DNA from: Sphingomonadales bacterium UBA2683
GTDB lineage: Bacteria > Pseudomonadota > Alphaproteobacteria > Sphingomonadales > Sphingomonadaceae
Length of the DNA stretch: 64,000 bases
Assembly: GCA_002354635.1 (NCBI GenBank)
Contig: DELZ01000001.1
Span: forward strand, 495,963-559,962
Direction: 5' to 3'
How positions within the stretch are numbered: the first letter of the stretch is position 1; each line of letters opens with the position of its first letter. Below are positions 25,583 through 36,085 of the stretch, piece by piece. The notes below the pieces were generated by a model that worked only from the letters and a program-made list of their open reading frames with translations, did not search any database and was not told the origin of the DNA. The position numbers were made by a program, and so were the translations under genes.

Positions 25583-26518
25583 CTAGAATTCTTGTGCGGC
25601 GCTGTGCGCGCCCAGTCGTTCGGTGATCGCGAAAAATTCGGCCACCGTCTCATCGATAATCTGTCTGGCAGTTTTTACCTCGTCGATCAAACCGGAAGAT
25701 TGTCCGGCGAGGCCGACGGATGCTTCCATGTCGCCGCCGAAATAGACGTCCATGATGCCCTTGAATGTATCGGCCGGCATCAGGCCGTCTTCGTAGATCT
25801 TGGCGGTGCGCTCGGTCTTCAGCGCGCGGATGCAGGGCGAAGCCTTCTTGTTCAGCACATAGGTGCCGGTTTCCTTGGCATCGAGTATCGCCTGCTTGTA
25901 ATTATGGTGCACGGGGCTTTCCGCGCTCGACACAAAGCGCGTGCCCATCTGGATCGCTTCCGCGCCCAGCGCGAAGGCCGCCGCCATACCCTTGCCGTCG
26001 GCAATGCCGCCGGCAGCAACCATCGGGATATCGGTCTGCCGGCGGATTGCCTGCAGCAGCACCAGCGTCGACACTTCCTCGGGATTCTTGAAGCCACCGC
26101 CTTCTGCGCCCTCGACAATCAGGCCATCCACACCCGCTTCAACGCAGCCCATCGCCGCAGCGACGGTCGGAACAGCATGATAGACGATGATCCCCGCCTC
26201 CTGCAGCGGGCCGACAAATTTGCGCGGGCTGCCCGCCGAAGTGGTCACGAATTTCACGCCCGATCCGCAGATATGGTCGAGGATCGCGGGGTCCTTGAGG
26301 AACATGATCGGCAGGTTCACGCCAAAGGGCGCCTCGGTCAGATCCTTCATCTTCTCGATTTCGGCCATGCAGGCTTCGGTTTCGCCGGACGAAGTCTCGA
26401 TGATACCGAGCCCGCCGGCATTGCACACGGCGGAGGCGAGTTGCGACCGCGCAATCCAGCCCATCGGCGCCTGCACGATCGGATATTTCGCGCCACTATG
26501 TTCGAGAAATCGGTTCAT
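25583..26518 (-). CDS. NAD(P)H-dependent flavin oxidoreductase / nitronate monooxygenase family
   Basis: A 311-residue FMN-binding TIM-barrel of the 2-nitropropane dioxygenase family. Seen: APMGWIARSQLASAVCNAGGLG near the start (split: APMGWIA, NAGGLG), GAEGGGFKN for phosphate binding, and VAAGGIADGKGMAAAFALGAEAIQMGTRF (key parts AAGGIADG and GAEAIQMGTRF). Members oxidise alkyl nitronates or act as enoyl/quinone reductases. Lies 27 bases upstream of the dehydrogenase gene and 30 bases downstream of the aldo/keto reductase, consistent with an operon. Confidence 0.85.
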   Translation of the reverse strand: MNRFLEHSGAKYPIVQAPMGWIARSQLASAVCNAGGLGIIETSSGETEACMAEIEKMKDLTEAPFGVNLPIMFLKDPAILDHICGSGVKFVTTSAGSPRKFVGPLQEAGIIVYHAVPTVAAAMGCVEAGVDGLIVEGAEGGGFKNPEEVSTLVLLQAIRRQTDIPMVAAGGIADGKGMAAAFALGAEAIQMGTRFVSSAESPVHHNYKQAILDAKETGTYVLNKKASPCIRALKTERTAKIYEDGLMPADTFKGIMDVYFGGDMEASVGLAGQSSGLIDEVKTARQIIDETVAEFFAITERLGAHSAAQEF

Positions 26519-26548
26519 AAGCTGTCTTTCTTCCCTGGCACCTGCCGA

Positions 26549-27565
26549 TCAGCCCATCGGATACATGATTTCCCGGCTGATCTTGTATATCCGTTTCATG
26601 ATCTCGTCGCTGAGCACCAGATCGGCGGCGGCGAATATCTCGGGCAGCTGGTCGGTATGGGTCGCGCCGACGATGGTGGAGGCGACAAAATCATGCTGCT
26701 TCGACCAGGCGGTCGCCAGCGTCACCGGCGCCACGCCCAGTTCGTCGGCGATCGCCATGAAGCGCTTGGTCGATTCTTCCGACTTCGGATTGACGAACCG
26801 CTCGGCCATTTTCTTCTGCCGGCCACCCATGCCGAGATAGGCCGAGAAACGCGCACCTTCCGGCATTGCGCCATCATTATATTTGCCTGACAGGGCCCCG
26901 CCGGCGAGCGGCGAATAGGGAATCAGGCTGACCCCTTCCTGATTGCAGACCTGCGCCAGCTCGTCCTCGAACCGGCGGTTGTTCATGCTGAAATTGTTCT
27001 GGATCGTACAATAGCGGGTGACGCCCAGCCGTTCCGACGCCTCGAGCGATTTCATCAGGCCCCAGCTGGTTTCGTTGGAACAGCCAATGGCGCGGATTTT
27101 GCCCTTGCGGATTTCCTCGTCGAGCACTTCCATGGTCTCGTCATAGGCGGTGCCATGATCGGGCCAGTGGGTCTGGTAAAGATCGATATAGTCGGTCTGC
27201 AGCCGCTTCAGACTGGCATCGAGCGCGCGCACAATATTGTGCCGGTCCATCGCCGTCATCCCGGCGCGCTGCGAGGAGGCGATCCAGCCATGGCTCGGAC
27301 CCGAAACCTTGGTCGCGATGATCAGGCTGTCGCGATCCTTGCCCTTCATCCAGCGGCCGACAATATTCTCGGTTTCCCCGGCCCATTCCCGCTTGGGCGG
27401 CACCGGATAATTTTCCGCCGTATCGAAGAAATTGATCCCGGCCTCGACCGATTCATCCATGATCCTGTGCGACATGGTTTCGTCGGCACCGCTGCCAAAG
27501 GTCATCGTTCCCATGCAGATTTCGGATACATAGATCGGGCTTCGGCCCAGGCGGCGTGTTTTCAT
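26549..27565 (-). CDS. Aldo/keto reductase
   Basis: A 338-residue TIM-barrel NADPH oxidoreductase of the Tas/YhdN-like branch. Catalytic tetrad segments are visible: Asp and Tyr in NFFDTAENYP, Lys in IATKVSG, and His in LYQTHWPD. The C-terminal NADPH-binding part contains the VGATHTDQL segment (VxGxxxxxQ pattern). First gene of a three-gene oxidoreductase unit (with 25583-26518 and 24422-25555). The presence of three different reductases suggests a shared carbonyl/enone detoxification or catabolic job, which is inference. Confidence 0.88.
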   Translation of the reverse strand: MKTRRLGRSPIYVSEICMGTMTFGSGADETMSHRIMDESVEAGINFFDTAENYPVPPKREWAGETENIVGRWMKGKDRDSLIIATKVSGPSHGWIASSQRAGMTAMDRHNIVRALDASLKRLQTDYIDLYQTHWPDHGTAYDETMEVLDEEIRKGKIRAIGCSNETSWGLMKSLEASERLGVTRYCTIQNNFSMNNRRFEDELAQVCNQEGVSLIPYSPLAGGALSGKYNDGAMPEGARFSAYLGMGGRQKKMAERFVNPKSEESTKRFMAIADELGVAPVTLATAWSKQHDFVASTIVGATHTDQLPEIFAAADLVLSDEIMKRIYKISREIMYPMG

Positions 27566-27659
27566 GCAAATATCTCCGGGAGATTGGCGGTGGCTTAATT
27601 GTGCGGTTAATCAGCATAGCCTTTTTGGGTTGCGAAACGCAATCCAATTTCTCGGCTGC

Positions 27660-28577
27660 CTAGCCCGCTTGGCCAAGCACCAGGCAGGCAAGGAACATCA
27701 GCAGACCGGCAAAGCGGTTCGAGCGGAACTTGGCCAGCGCATCATCGCCGTCATCGCGGTTCAATGTCACCACCTGCCACAGCAGATGCAGCCCGAGAGG
27801 AACCAGTGCCAGCAGCCCCAGCCATTGCGGACGCAGCAACCAGAACGCGGCCGCCCAGCTTGCCAGCGCCGTGACATAAAAGGCCAGCACGCCGAACCGC
27901 ACATTTTCCCCCAGCCGCAGCGCACTGGACCGGATGCCGACCAGGGCATCGTCCTCGCGGTCCTGCAACGCATAGATGGTGTCATAGCCGATCACCCAGA
28001 ATATCGATCCGGCGTAAAGCAGCACCATCGCCCAGTCGAATGCGGGATCGATTGCAAGCCAGCCGACCAGCGCACCCCAGCTGAACACCAGCCCCAGCCA
28101 GGCCTGCGGCCACCAGGTGATCCGCTTCATGAACGGATAGGCGGCAACCAGCGCCAGGCTGCCCAGTGCCACCAGCTTCGCGGTTCCGTTGATCTGCAAC
28201 CAGGCCAGCAGCCCGATCAGACAGAGCATGGCCAGCCAGATCCACGCCGCCTTCAGCGACACTGCGCCGCTCGCGACCGGTCGCGAGCGGGTCCGTGCCA
28301 CCTGCCGGTCCAGGTCCCGGTCGACGATATCATTGTAGACACAGCCCGCGCCGCGCATCGCGATCGAGCCGAGCAGCAGCCAAAGCAGCAAATCCCACCG
28401 TTCGATCGCGCCTCCGGCCAGCGCCACACCCCAGGCGCAGGGCCAGAACAGCAGCCACCAGCCGATCGGGCGATCAAAACGCGCGAGCAGGGCAAAAGGC
28501 CGGGCGGCGGACGGCAAAAGGCCGATGACGCCGCCATGTTGGGAATCGGGGACGGTCTGGTCTGAGTGGTTAGACAT
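27660..28577 (-). CDS. ubiA: 4-hydroxybenzoate polyprenyltransferase UbiA
   Basis: A 305-residue integral membrane prenyltransferase of ubiquinone synthesis, with about eight helices. The first Asp-rich motif is YNDIVDRDLDRQVARTRSRP (NDxxDxxxD, about 108-127) and the second is YDTIYALQDREDD (about 195-207); both bind the Mg-prenyl-diphosphate. Length is normal. It is divergent from rsmE, with a dispersed palindrome pair in the intergenic gap. Confidence 0.93.
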   Translation of the reverse strand: MSNHSDQTVPDSQHGGVIGLLPSAARPFALLARFDRPIGWWLLFWPCAWGVALAGGAIERWDLLLWLLLGSIAMRGAGCVYNDIVDRDLDRQVARTRSRPVASGAVSLKAAWIWLAMLCLIGLLAWLQINGTAKLVALGSLALVAAYPFMKRITWWPQAWLGLVFSWGALVGWLAIDPAFDWAMVLLYAGSIFWVIGYDTIYALQDREDDALVGIRSSALRLGENVRFGVLAFYVTALASWAAAFWLLRPQWLGLLALVPLGLHLLWQVVTLNRDDGDDALAKFRSNRFAGLLMFLACLVLGQAG

Positions 28578-28607
28578 GTCAGTCGCTTATCGTCATTTCT
28601 CTTATTC

Positions 28608-28687
28608 GTCATCCTGAACTTGTTTCAGGACCGCGATCGAGCATGGGCTTTTTTTCGCGAAAGCGGCTGTATCAAATTCAGCATGAC
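28608..28687. repeat. Inverted pair of CTGAACTTGTTTCAG-type palindromes
   Basis: Unit 1 (28608-28629) contains CCTGAACTTGTTTCAGG; unit 2 (28665-28687) is an inverted, decayed copy with CTGAATTTGATACAG on the minus strand. Element length 80, in the ubiA-rsmE gap. Units of this kind are common in alphaproteobacterial genomes in my memory. Confidence 0.7.
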
Positions 28688-28717
28688 GAGACCCAAAGGT
28701 GACGCTAGACAGTATTG

Positions 28718-29482
28718 ATGCCCGCGACCCCTGCCTATCCCCCGCACAGCGCCCCGCGCCTGTTCGTTGACACCGAACTCGGTGAAGGTGCCGAGATTCG
28801 TCTGGACGGCAGCCACGCCCATTATCTGCTCAAGGTGATGCGGATCAAACAGGGCGATCCGGTCAAGCTGTTCGATGACCGTACCGGCGAATATCTGGCC
28901 CGTGTTAGCGCATTGGGCAAACGCGATCTGATGCTGTCGATTGACGGCCGGACCCGCGACCGGGAAAATGTCCCCGATCTCTGGCTGTGCACCGCACCGA
29001 TCAAGAAGGACCGGTTCAACTGGATCGTCGAAAAGGCCACCGAACTGGGCGTCGCGAAAATCATGCCCGTGCAGACCGAACGCACCCAGGGGCAAGGCCT
29101 CAAGCCGGAAAAATTGCGCGCCCACATGATCGAGGCGGCGGAACAGTGCGAGCGCACCGCCCTGCCCTCGCTCGATCCGCTGACCAGATTGACCGCCTTG
29201 CTCGATCAATGGCCGGCAGATCGCCATCTGTTCTTTGCCGACGAGCGCATCCATGCAACCGGCGAAGGCAGCTTTCGCAAGGCGCTGGTCGCCCATGCCG
29301 GTCCGGCCGCGATCCTGATCGGACCGGAAGGCGGCTTTTCCGATGCGGAAAACGAGCGCATCCGGGCCTTGCCCCAGTCCGTAGCGGTATCGCTAGGCCC
29401 CAGAATATTGCGCGCCGACACGGCGGCGATTGCGGCGATCAGCTTGTGGATGGCAGGCCGCGGCGACTGGAATCCCGCCTAA
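28718..29482 (+). CDS. rsmE: 16S rRNA m3U1498 methyltransferase RsmE
   Basis: A 254-residue SPOUT methyltransferase. The N-terminal PUA-like part has HAHYLLKVMRIKQGD; the C-terminal trefoil-knot region has ILIGPEGGFSDAEN and VSLGPRILRADTAAIAA (SLGPRILRAETA is the family signature; here Asp replaces Glu). Start ATG 28718 is preferred over an adjacent TTG at 28715. It uses SAM to modify 16S rRNA in the assembled 30S subunit. Confidence 0.93.
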   Translation: MPATPAYPPHSAPRLFVDTELGEGAEIRLDGSHAHYLLKVMRIKQGDPVKLFDDRTGEYLARVSALGKRDLMLSIDGRTRDRENVPDLWLCTAPIKKDRFNWIVEKATELGVAKIMPVQTERTQGQGLKPEKLRAHMIEAAEQCERTALPSLDPLTRLTALLDQWPADRHLFFADERIHATGEGSFRKALVAHAGPAAILIGPEGGFSDAENERIRALPQSVAVSLGPRILRADTAAIAAISLWMAGRGDWNPA

Positions 29483-29614
29483 ACTCTGGCCACAGCCATC
29501 CCTGTCCCGGCCCCTCGTCCACCGGCCAGCAAAACATCCTGAAATCCCTTCAAACCCGGATTGTCCGTGCACTGTGGTTAACGATTAATTAGCCCATTCC
29601 GGATAGGGAAAACC

Positions 29615-31576
29615 ATGATTTTGGGAAAATCTTTCGGGGGCCAGAGCCGATTGACATTCCGCAGTATCCTTCGGGGATGGCTGTGCCTGTGTCTGATCGC
29701 GCTCATTCCCGCCGGAACAGCCCAGGCCCAGACCGTCACCACCTACAGCAACACGACGACAGCCGCGATCAACGGCTCGACCACCTGCACGGCGCCTCTC
29801 GTCCGCAATTTCACGGTCGGCACGAGCTATGTGGTGTCGGATGTCGATCTGGGAATCATCGCCAGCCACAGTTGGCGCGGTGATATTGGCCTGACCCTGC
29901 AATCACCGGCGGGCACCAGAGTGCAGCTGGTTACCGGAGACACGACCAATGGCGGCAGCGCAGACAATCTCAATGTCCGCCTGAACGATAGCGGCACCGA
30001 AGTCGTCAACGTGACAAACAGCAATCACAACACCAACAATCCGCCCTATGCCAATAATTTCATCCCCAATGCGCCGCTCAGTGCTTTCAGCGGAGAGAAT
30101 TCGCTCGGCACATGGCGGCTTGAAATTTGTGATAATTTTCCAGGCTCTGATGACGGTTCCTTCCGTCGTGCCGATCTGTACCTGACCAGCACGCCGGCCA
30201 ACTATGCGGACTTGTCACTCACCAAGACATTTGGCGCGACATCGGCCAACACCGGAAAATATACCCTGTCGGTAACCAACGCCTCGGCATCGACCTTGTC
30301 TGCGACAGGCGTCACCGTGATTGACACATTACCGAGCGGGGTGACGCTGACCAGCACGTCCGGCGTCGGCACTTTCAGCGGTGGAATCTGGACTTTGGGT
30401 ACAGCGATTGCTCCGGGACAGACGCTGTCGATCGATCTCAACGTCACCATCACCGCGACGTCGGGCACGATCACAAATATCGCACAGATCCGTTCCTCTT
30501 CCGCTGTCGATATCGATTCAACTCCCAACAACGGAGTCACCACCGAGGATGACTATGCCAGCGTCAGCTTTACCGCCGGCGGGCGCCTGCCGGGCTATGT
30601 CCCGCCCCTGACTGCGGTATGCTCGGTTGCCAATCAGATCAGTTTCAGCTGGGCCTCGCCCACCACTTGGTCGCCTTCGGGTTCGTTCAGCCACAGTTAC
30701 AGCGTCACGGGTCTGGGCAATCTGGTCTTCAATGTTACACAACCGCCGAACGGATTCGCCAACAGCACGCCGGCCATCACAACCGACAATAGCGGCGGCG
30801 GCGCAGCCGGCACCCAGGCGCTCTATTTCTATATGAACAACGGCAATGAAACGCATGTTTCCAGCACCACTTTCACCCTGCCAACCGCGGTGCCGGGTCT
30901 GCAGTTCAAGATTTTCGACATCGACTATGCCGCCAACCAGTTTACCGACAAGGTGACAATAACCGGCACCTACAACGGGGCCACTGTCCTCCCGACCCTG
31001 TCCAACAACACCGCCAATTATGTCAGCGGCAACAGCGTGATCGGCGATGGCGCATCGGGCGCGACCGACCCGTTCGGCAATGTCGTGGTGACCTTCACAT
31101 CGCCGGTTGATTCCGTGACCGTCATATACGGCAATCATCTGCCGACAACCCCGACAGCCTCCGGTAATCAGGCGATGTCGATCCATGATATCACCTTCTG
31201 CCGTCCTTCGGCGACCGTGAGCGTCACCAAGATCAGCTCGATCCTCAGCGATCCGGTCAATGGCACCACCAATCCGAAGCGTATTCCGGATGCGGTCGTG
31301 CAATATTGCATACTTGTCAGCAACAGCGGTTCGGCGACCGCCAATTCGCTTGTCGCAACCGACAGTCTGACCGGTCCGTTCACCTATACGCCGGGTTCGA
31401 TGAGAAGCGGCAGCAATTGCGGATCGGCGGCGACGGTGGAAGATGACGATGCGACGGGCACCGACGAAAGCGACCCTTATGGCGCGTCTCTGGCCGGCTC
31501 GACGATCACGGCGACCGCGGCAAGTCTGGCTCCGGCAAGCAGCTTCGCGCTGACATTCAAGGTCACGCTCGACTAG
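29615..31576 (+). CDS. Exported P-domain and DUF11-repeat surface protein
   Basis: A 653-residue Ser/Thr/Asn-rich exported protein. Signal peptide to about residue 38 (ends AQAQ). A proprotein-convertase P-domain-like beta sandwich follows (about 40-190), with ASHSWRGDIGLTLQSPAGT and a late NSLGTWRLEICDN. Next is a DUF11-type domain (about 195-315: YADLSLTKTFGA ... VTVIDTLPSGVTLTS). A middle beta-rich region (about 330-540) has no family I recognise, and a second DUF11-like end follows (about 545-653). No protease catalytic domain and no C-terminal sorting signal are visible; the chain ends in the second DUF11-like repeat. Cell-surface or secreted role is inferred. Confidence 0.75.
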   Translation: MILGKSFGGQSRLTFRSILRGWLCLCLIALIPAGTAQAQTVTTYSNTTTAAINGSTTCTAPLVRNFTVGTSYVVSDVDLGIIASHSWRGDIGLTLQSPAGTRVQLVTGDTTNGGSADNLNVRLNDSGTEVVNVTNSNHNTNNPPYANNFIPNAPLSAFSGENSLGTWRLEICDNFPGSDDGSFRRADLYLTSTPANYADLSLTKTFGATSANTGKYTLSVTNASASTLSATGVTVIDTLPSGVTLTSTSGVGTFSGGIWTLGTAIAPGQTLSIDLNVTITATSGTITNIAQIRSSSAVDIDSTPNNGVTTEDDYASVSFTAGGRLPGYVPPLTAVCSVANQISFSWASPTTWSPSGSFSHSYSVTGLGNLVFNVTQPPNGFANSTPAITTDNSGGGAAGTQALYFYMNNGNETHVSSTTFTLPTAVPGLQFKIFDIDYAANQFTDKVTITGTYNGATVLPTLSNNTANYVSGNSVIGDGASGATDPFGNVVVTFTSPVDSVTVIYGNHLPTTPTASGNQAMSIHDITFCRPSATVSVTKISSILSDPVNGTTNPKRIPDAVVQYCILVSNSGSATANSLVATDSLTGPFTYTPGSMRSGSNCGSAATVEDDDATGTDESDPYGASLAGSTITATAASLAPASSFALTFKVTLD

Positions 31577-32040
31577 TCGCGGCGTTTCAGCCGCACCAGG
31601 ATTTCATCCAGAGACGACAGAAAGCGGGACCGGTCGGCCTTGCTGAACGGCGGCGGACCACCGATATTCTCTGTCCCCATCCCGGCGCGCAAATCGGCCA
31701 TGATCGCCCGTGTCGCTACTGCGGCTCCGATGGAGTCGGCGGTAAACGGCTTGCCGTTCGACCCGAGCACGGCCGCCCCCGCCTTCACGCAGCGATCCGC
31801 CAGCAAAATATCCGAGGTAATGACAACCGTACTGTCGCCGGTCCGCTCGGCGATATAGTCGTCGGCGGCGTCAAAGGCATCGCTGACCACGACCCGGCTA
31901 AACAGCGGGTGATCCGGCACCCGGAACGGACTGTTGCTGACGATCACTACCGCCACATCATGGCGTTCGGCCACCCGGTAGACTTCATCCTTTACCGGGC
32001 AGGCATCCGCGTCGACGAGGATGGTGATCGAATCCGCCAT
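31573..32040 (-). CDS. DUF188 (YaiI/YqxD) family protein, PIN-like fold
   Basis: A 155-residue protein with ILVDADACPVKDEVYRVAERH at the start (key: DADACPVK) and VVITSDILLADRCVKAGA in the middle, the signatures of the YaiI/YqxD family. The conserved Asp residues resemble those of PIN-like nucleases, but no activity is established for the family. Start ATG 32040 is preferred to TTG 32043. Its stop overlaps the stop of the convergent surface-protein gene; it sits 8 bases after the helicase gene. Confidence 0.87.
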   Translation of the reverse strand: MADSITILVDADACPVKDEVYRVAERHDVAVVIVSNSPFRVPDHPLFSRVVVSDAFDAADDYIAERTGDSTVVITSDILLADRCVKAGAAVLGSNGKPFTADSIGAAVATRAIMADLRAGMGTENIGGPPPFSKADRSRFLSSLDEILVRLKRRD

Positions 32041-32048
32041 CAATCGGT

Positions 32049-34022
<1,974 letters not shown>

Positions 34023-34121
34023 AATGTTTGTATTCCGTGGCAAAAGTGAAAGCCGCGCGGAACTGCCAGTCGCCTGCGGTTTATGAAGATCATGTTGTTA
34101 TTAAACGGTCCGTGTCGGGGA

Positions 34122-35306
34122 TCATATTGCCTTACCGGCAGCATGGCCACTCGCCCAAGCCCATTGAAAATTATAGCCACCGAGCCAGCCGGTGACATCA
34201 ACGGCTTCGCCAATAGCATAAAAACCGGGTACTTGCCTAGCTTCCATATTTTTGGAGGATAATTCCGCCGTACTGATGCCGCCTGCGGTGACTTCGGCCT
34301 TGGCAAAACCCTCGGTTCCATTCGGCATGAAGCGCCAATGGGACAGGCGTCGCGCCGCCTCATCCAGCTTCTTGTCGGTCAGATTGCCCAATTCGCCTTC
34401 CAGCGCGATCCGTTCGATCAAAGTCTCGGTCAAACGGGCAGGCAGATGCGCGTTAATCGCCTTTTTCAGGGAAAGCCGGGGCAATTGCTGCTTCGCTTGG
34501 CTAAGCCAGTCCCCAGCCAAATCTGGCAGAAAATCAATTTCAACCGATTCGCCATGCTGCCAGTAAGATGAAATCTGCAGGATCGCAGGCCCCGACAAGC
34601 CTTTGTGCGTAAACAGGGCCGCTTCCCGGAACGCGGTTTTTCCGCATCGCGCGATCACCGGTGCGGATACGCCGGACAGCGAGCGGAACAGGGTTTCTTC
34701 CCCACCCAGAGTCAGTGGCACCAGCGCCGGTCGCGGCTCGACAATCTTCAAGCCAAACTGGCGGGCCAGATCATATGCGAACCCGGTTGCGCCCATTTTC
34801 GGAATGGACGGCCCGCCGGTGGCCACCACCAGCGACGGAGCAAAGGCAGTCTCCCCGCCATATTCCACCCGATAACGCCCGTCGCTATGGCTGACCGCGG
34901 TGATCGCCTTGCCCAGCGACAGGCTGACCGACTCGGCCGGACATTCATCCAGCAGCATCGCGACAATCTGCCGCGCGGAACCGTCACAGAAGAGCTGTCC
35001 CAATGTTTTTTCGTGCCAGTCGATGCCGTAACGATCAACCAGCGCGACAAAATCATTCGCCGAGTAGCGGCTCAGGGCCGATTTCGCGAAATGCTTGTTC
35101 TGCGACAGATAGCGGTCCGGCGCAGTACCGATATTGGTAAAATTGCAGCGTCCGCCGCCGGAGATCAGGATTTTCTTGCCCGGTTCGTCGGCATGGTCGA
35201 TCAGCAAAATCTTGCGACCGCGCTGTCCAGCCACGGCAGCGCACATCAGGCCGGCGCCACCGGCTCCGAGTATGATTGCGTCATGATGGGTTGGGACTTT
35301 GGGCAT
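34122..35306 (-). CDS. BaiN/HI0933-type FAD-dependent oxidoreductase
   Basis: A 394-residue flavoprotein. FAD-binding GAGGAGLMCA (about 12-21) with the acidic strand end LLIDHADEPGKKILISGGGRCNFTN (key: KILISGGGRCN), diagnostic of the HI0933/YhiN family; the end has GFYAIGEAVDVTGWLGGYNFQWAWASG (key: GGYNFQWAWASG). Reaction in most members is unknown; one clostridial relative reduces bile-acid enones. Upstream neighbour is tRNA-Ala on the same strand; no operon partner is obvious. Confidence 0.88.
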   Translation of the reverse strand: MPKVPTHHDAIILGAGGAGLMCAAVAGQRGRKILLIDHADEPGKKILISGGGRCNFTNIGTAPDRYLSQNKHFAKSALSRYSANDFVALVDRYGIDWHEKTLGQLFCDGSARQIVAMLLDECPAESVSLSLGKAITAVSHSDGRYRVEYGGETAFAPSLVVATGGPSIPKMGATGFAYDLARQFGLKIVEPRPALVPLTLGGEETLFRSLSGVSAPVIARCGKTAFREAALFTHKGLSGPAILQISSYWQHGESVEIDFLPDLAGDWLSQAKQQLPRLSLKKAINAHLPARLTETLIERIALEGELGNLTDKKLDEAARRLSHWRFMPNGTEGFAKAEVTAGGISTAELSSKNMEARQVPGFYAIGEAVDVTGWLGGYNFQWAWASGHAAGKAI

Positions 35307-35449
35307 GGATTGGCGTTAGCTCACAAATATGTCGAAAAACAGATTGCGAGTGCCGCCCATTTCGGGCCCGTTGCTTCTGCTCGGGAATTTTTTTGTCGCC
35401 CGTGCTCCCGGGCGGACTGCCAACCGTAGCTCGCGAAGCGAGCGAAGGT

Positions 35450-35525
35450 TGGTGGAGCCTAGCGGGATCGAACCGCTGACCTCTTCGCTGCCAGCGAAGC
35501 GCTCTCCCAGCTGAGCTAAGGCCCC
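35450..35525 (-). tRNA. tRNA-Ala (anticodon GGC)
   Basis: 76-nt cloverleaf including the encoded CCA. Acceptor stem GGGGCCT/AGGCTCC, D arm with AGCTCAGCTGGGAGAGC, anticodon stem CTTCG/CGAAG with loop CTGGCAG (anticodon GGC), T arm GCGGTTCGATCCCGC. Serves GCC and GCU codons. Confidence 0.95.
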
Positions 35526-35575
35526 ATTTGAAGAGCGCCTTTAATCCAGACGCCCTCCAATATGCAAATCAAAAA

Positions 35576-35902
35576 TCAGGTGTCGGCCGGTTCGTCGTCA
35601 CCTTTGCCCTTGCTGACGCCCAGATCGTCGTCACCACCGAGGTCAACTTCATTGTCCGGCGATGGATCATCGTCATCAATATTGATGTCCAGATCATCAT
35701 CGTCGACCGAATCGGCTTCCTTCTTGGCGTCCTTCTTGGGCGCGGCTTCAAATGGCATCGGCTGCTTGGATTTCAGCACCGCTTCCGGCACAAAGCTTTC
35801 ACCGCATTCGACGCAGGTCGCCGGATCTTCCTTGCCGAGATCGTAAAAGCGCGTTCCACATTTCGGGCATGTGCGTTTTGTGCCCCATTCCGGTTTAACC
35901 AT
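35576..35902 (-). CDS. TIGR02300 family (FYDLN acid) zinc-ribbon protein
   Basis: A 108-residue protein. The N-terminus MVKPEWGTKRTCPKCGTRFYDL with a second pair C-x2-C later (TCVECG) makes a zinc ribbon, with the diagnostic FYDL. The C-terminal half is strongly acidic, with long runs of Asp. The family is restricted to alphaproteobacteria and uncharacterised. ATG 35902 is chosen because the family always starts at this WGTKR block; the frame upstream is open but antisense to aroA. Divergent from aroA. Confidence 0.9.
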   Translation of the reverse strand: MVKPEWGTKRTCPKCGTRFYDLGKEDPATCVECGESFVPEAVLKSKQPMPFEAAPKKDAKKEADSVDDDDLDINIDDDDPSPDNEVDLGGDDDLGVSKGKGDDEPADT

Positions 35903-36085
35903 GGCTGGTGTCCAAATCCTGTCTAAATCAATTCGTTTATAGGTAAGTCTGCTCTGCGGCGATTCAAGTCTCGCCAAAATCAGCCGCGAAATCCGGCGCG
36001 CCTTGCCATAGCTTTGCGGCGCTGTCAAAAGCCGTTTGATATTCCTGCACGAATCATTTGTGCGTTCCGCTAACAAAGCTCTGAC

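Noticed and set aside
24608..26890. 760-codon plus-strand frame
   Set aside because: Antisense across three oxidoreductase genes with clear family motifs; spans their intergenic gaps, with no ribosome site.
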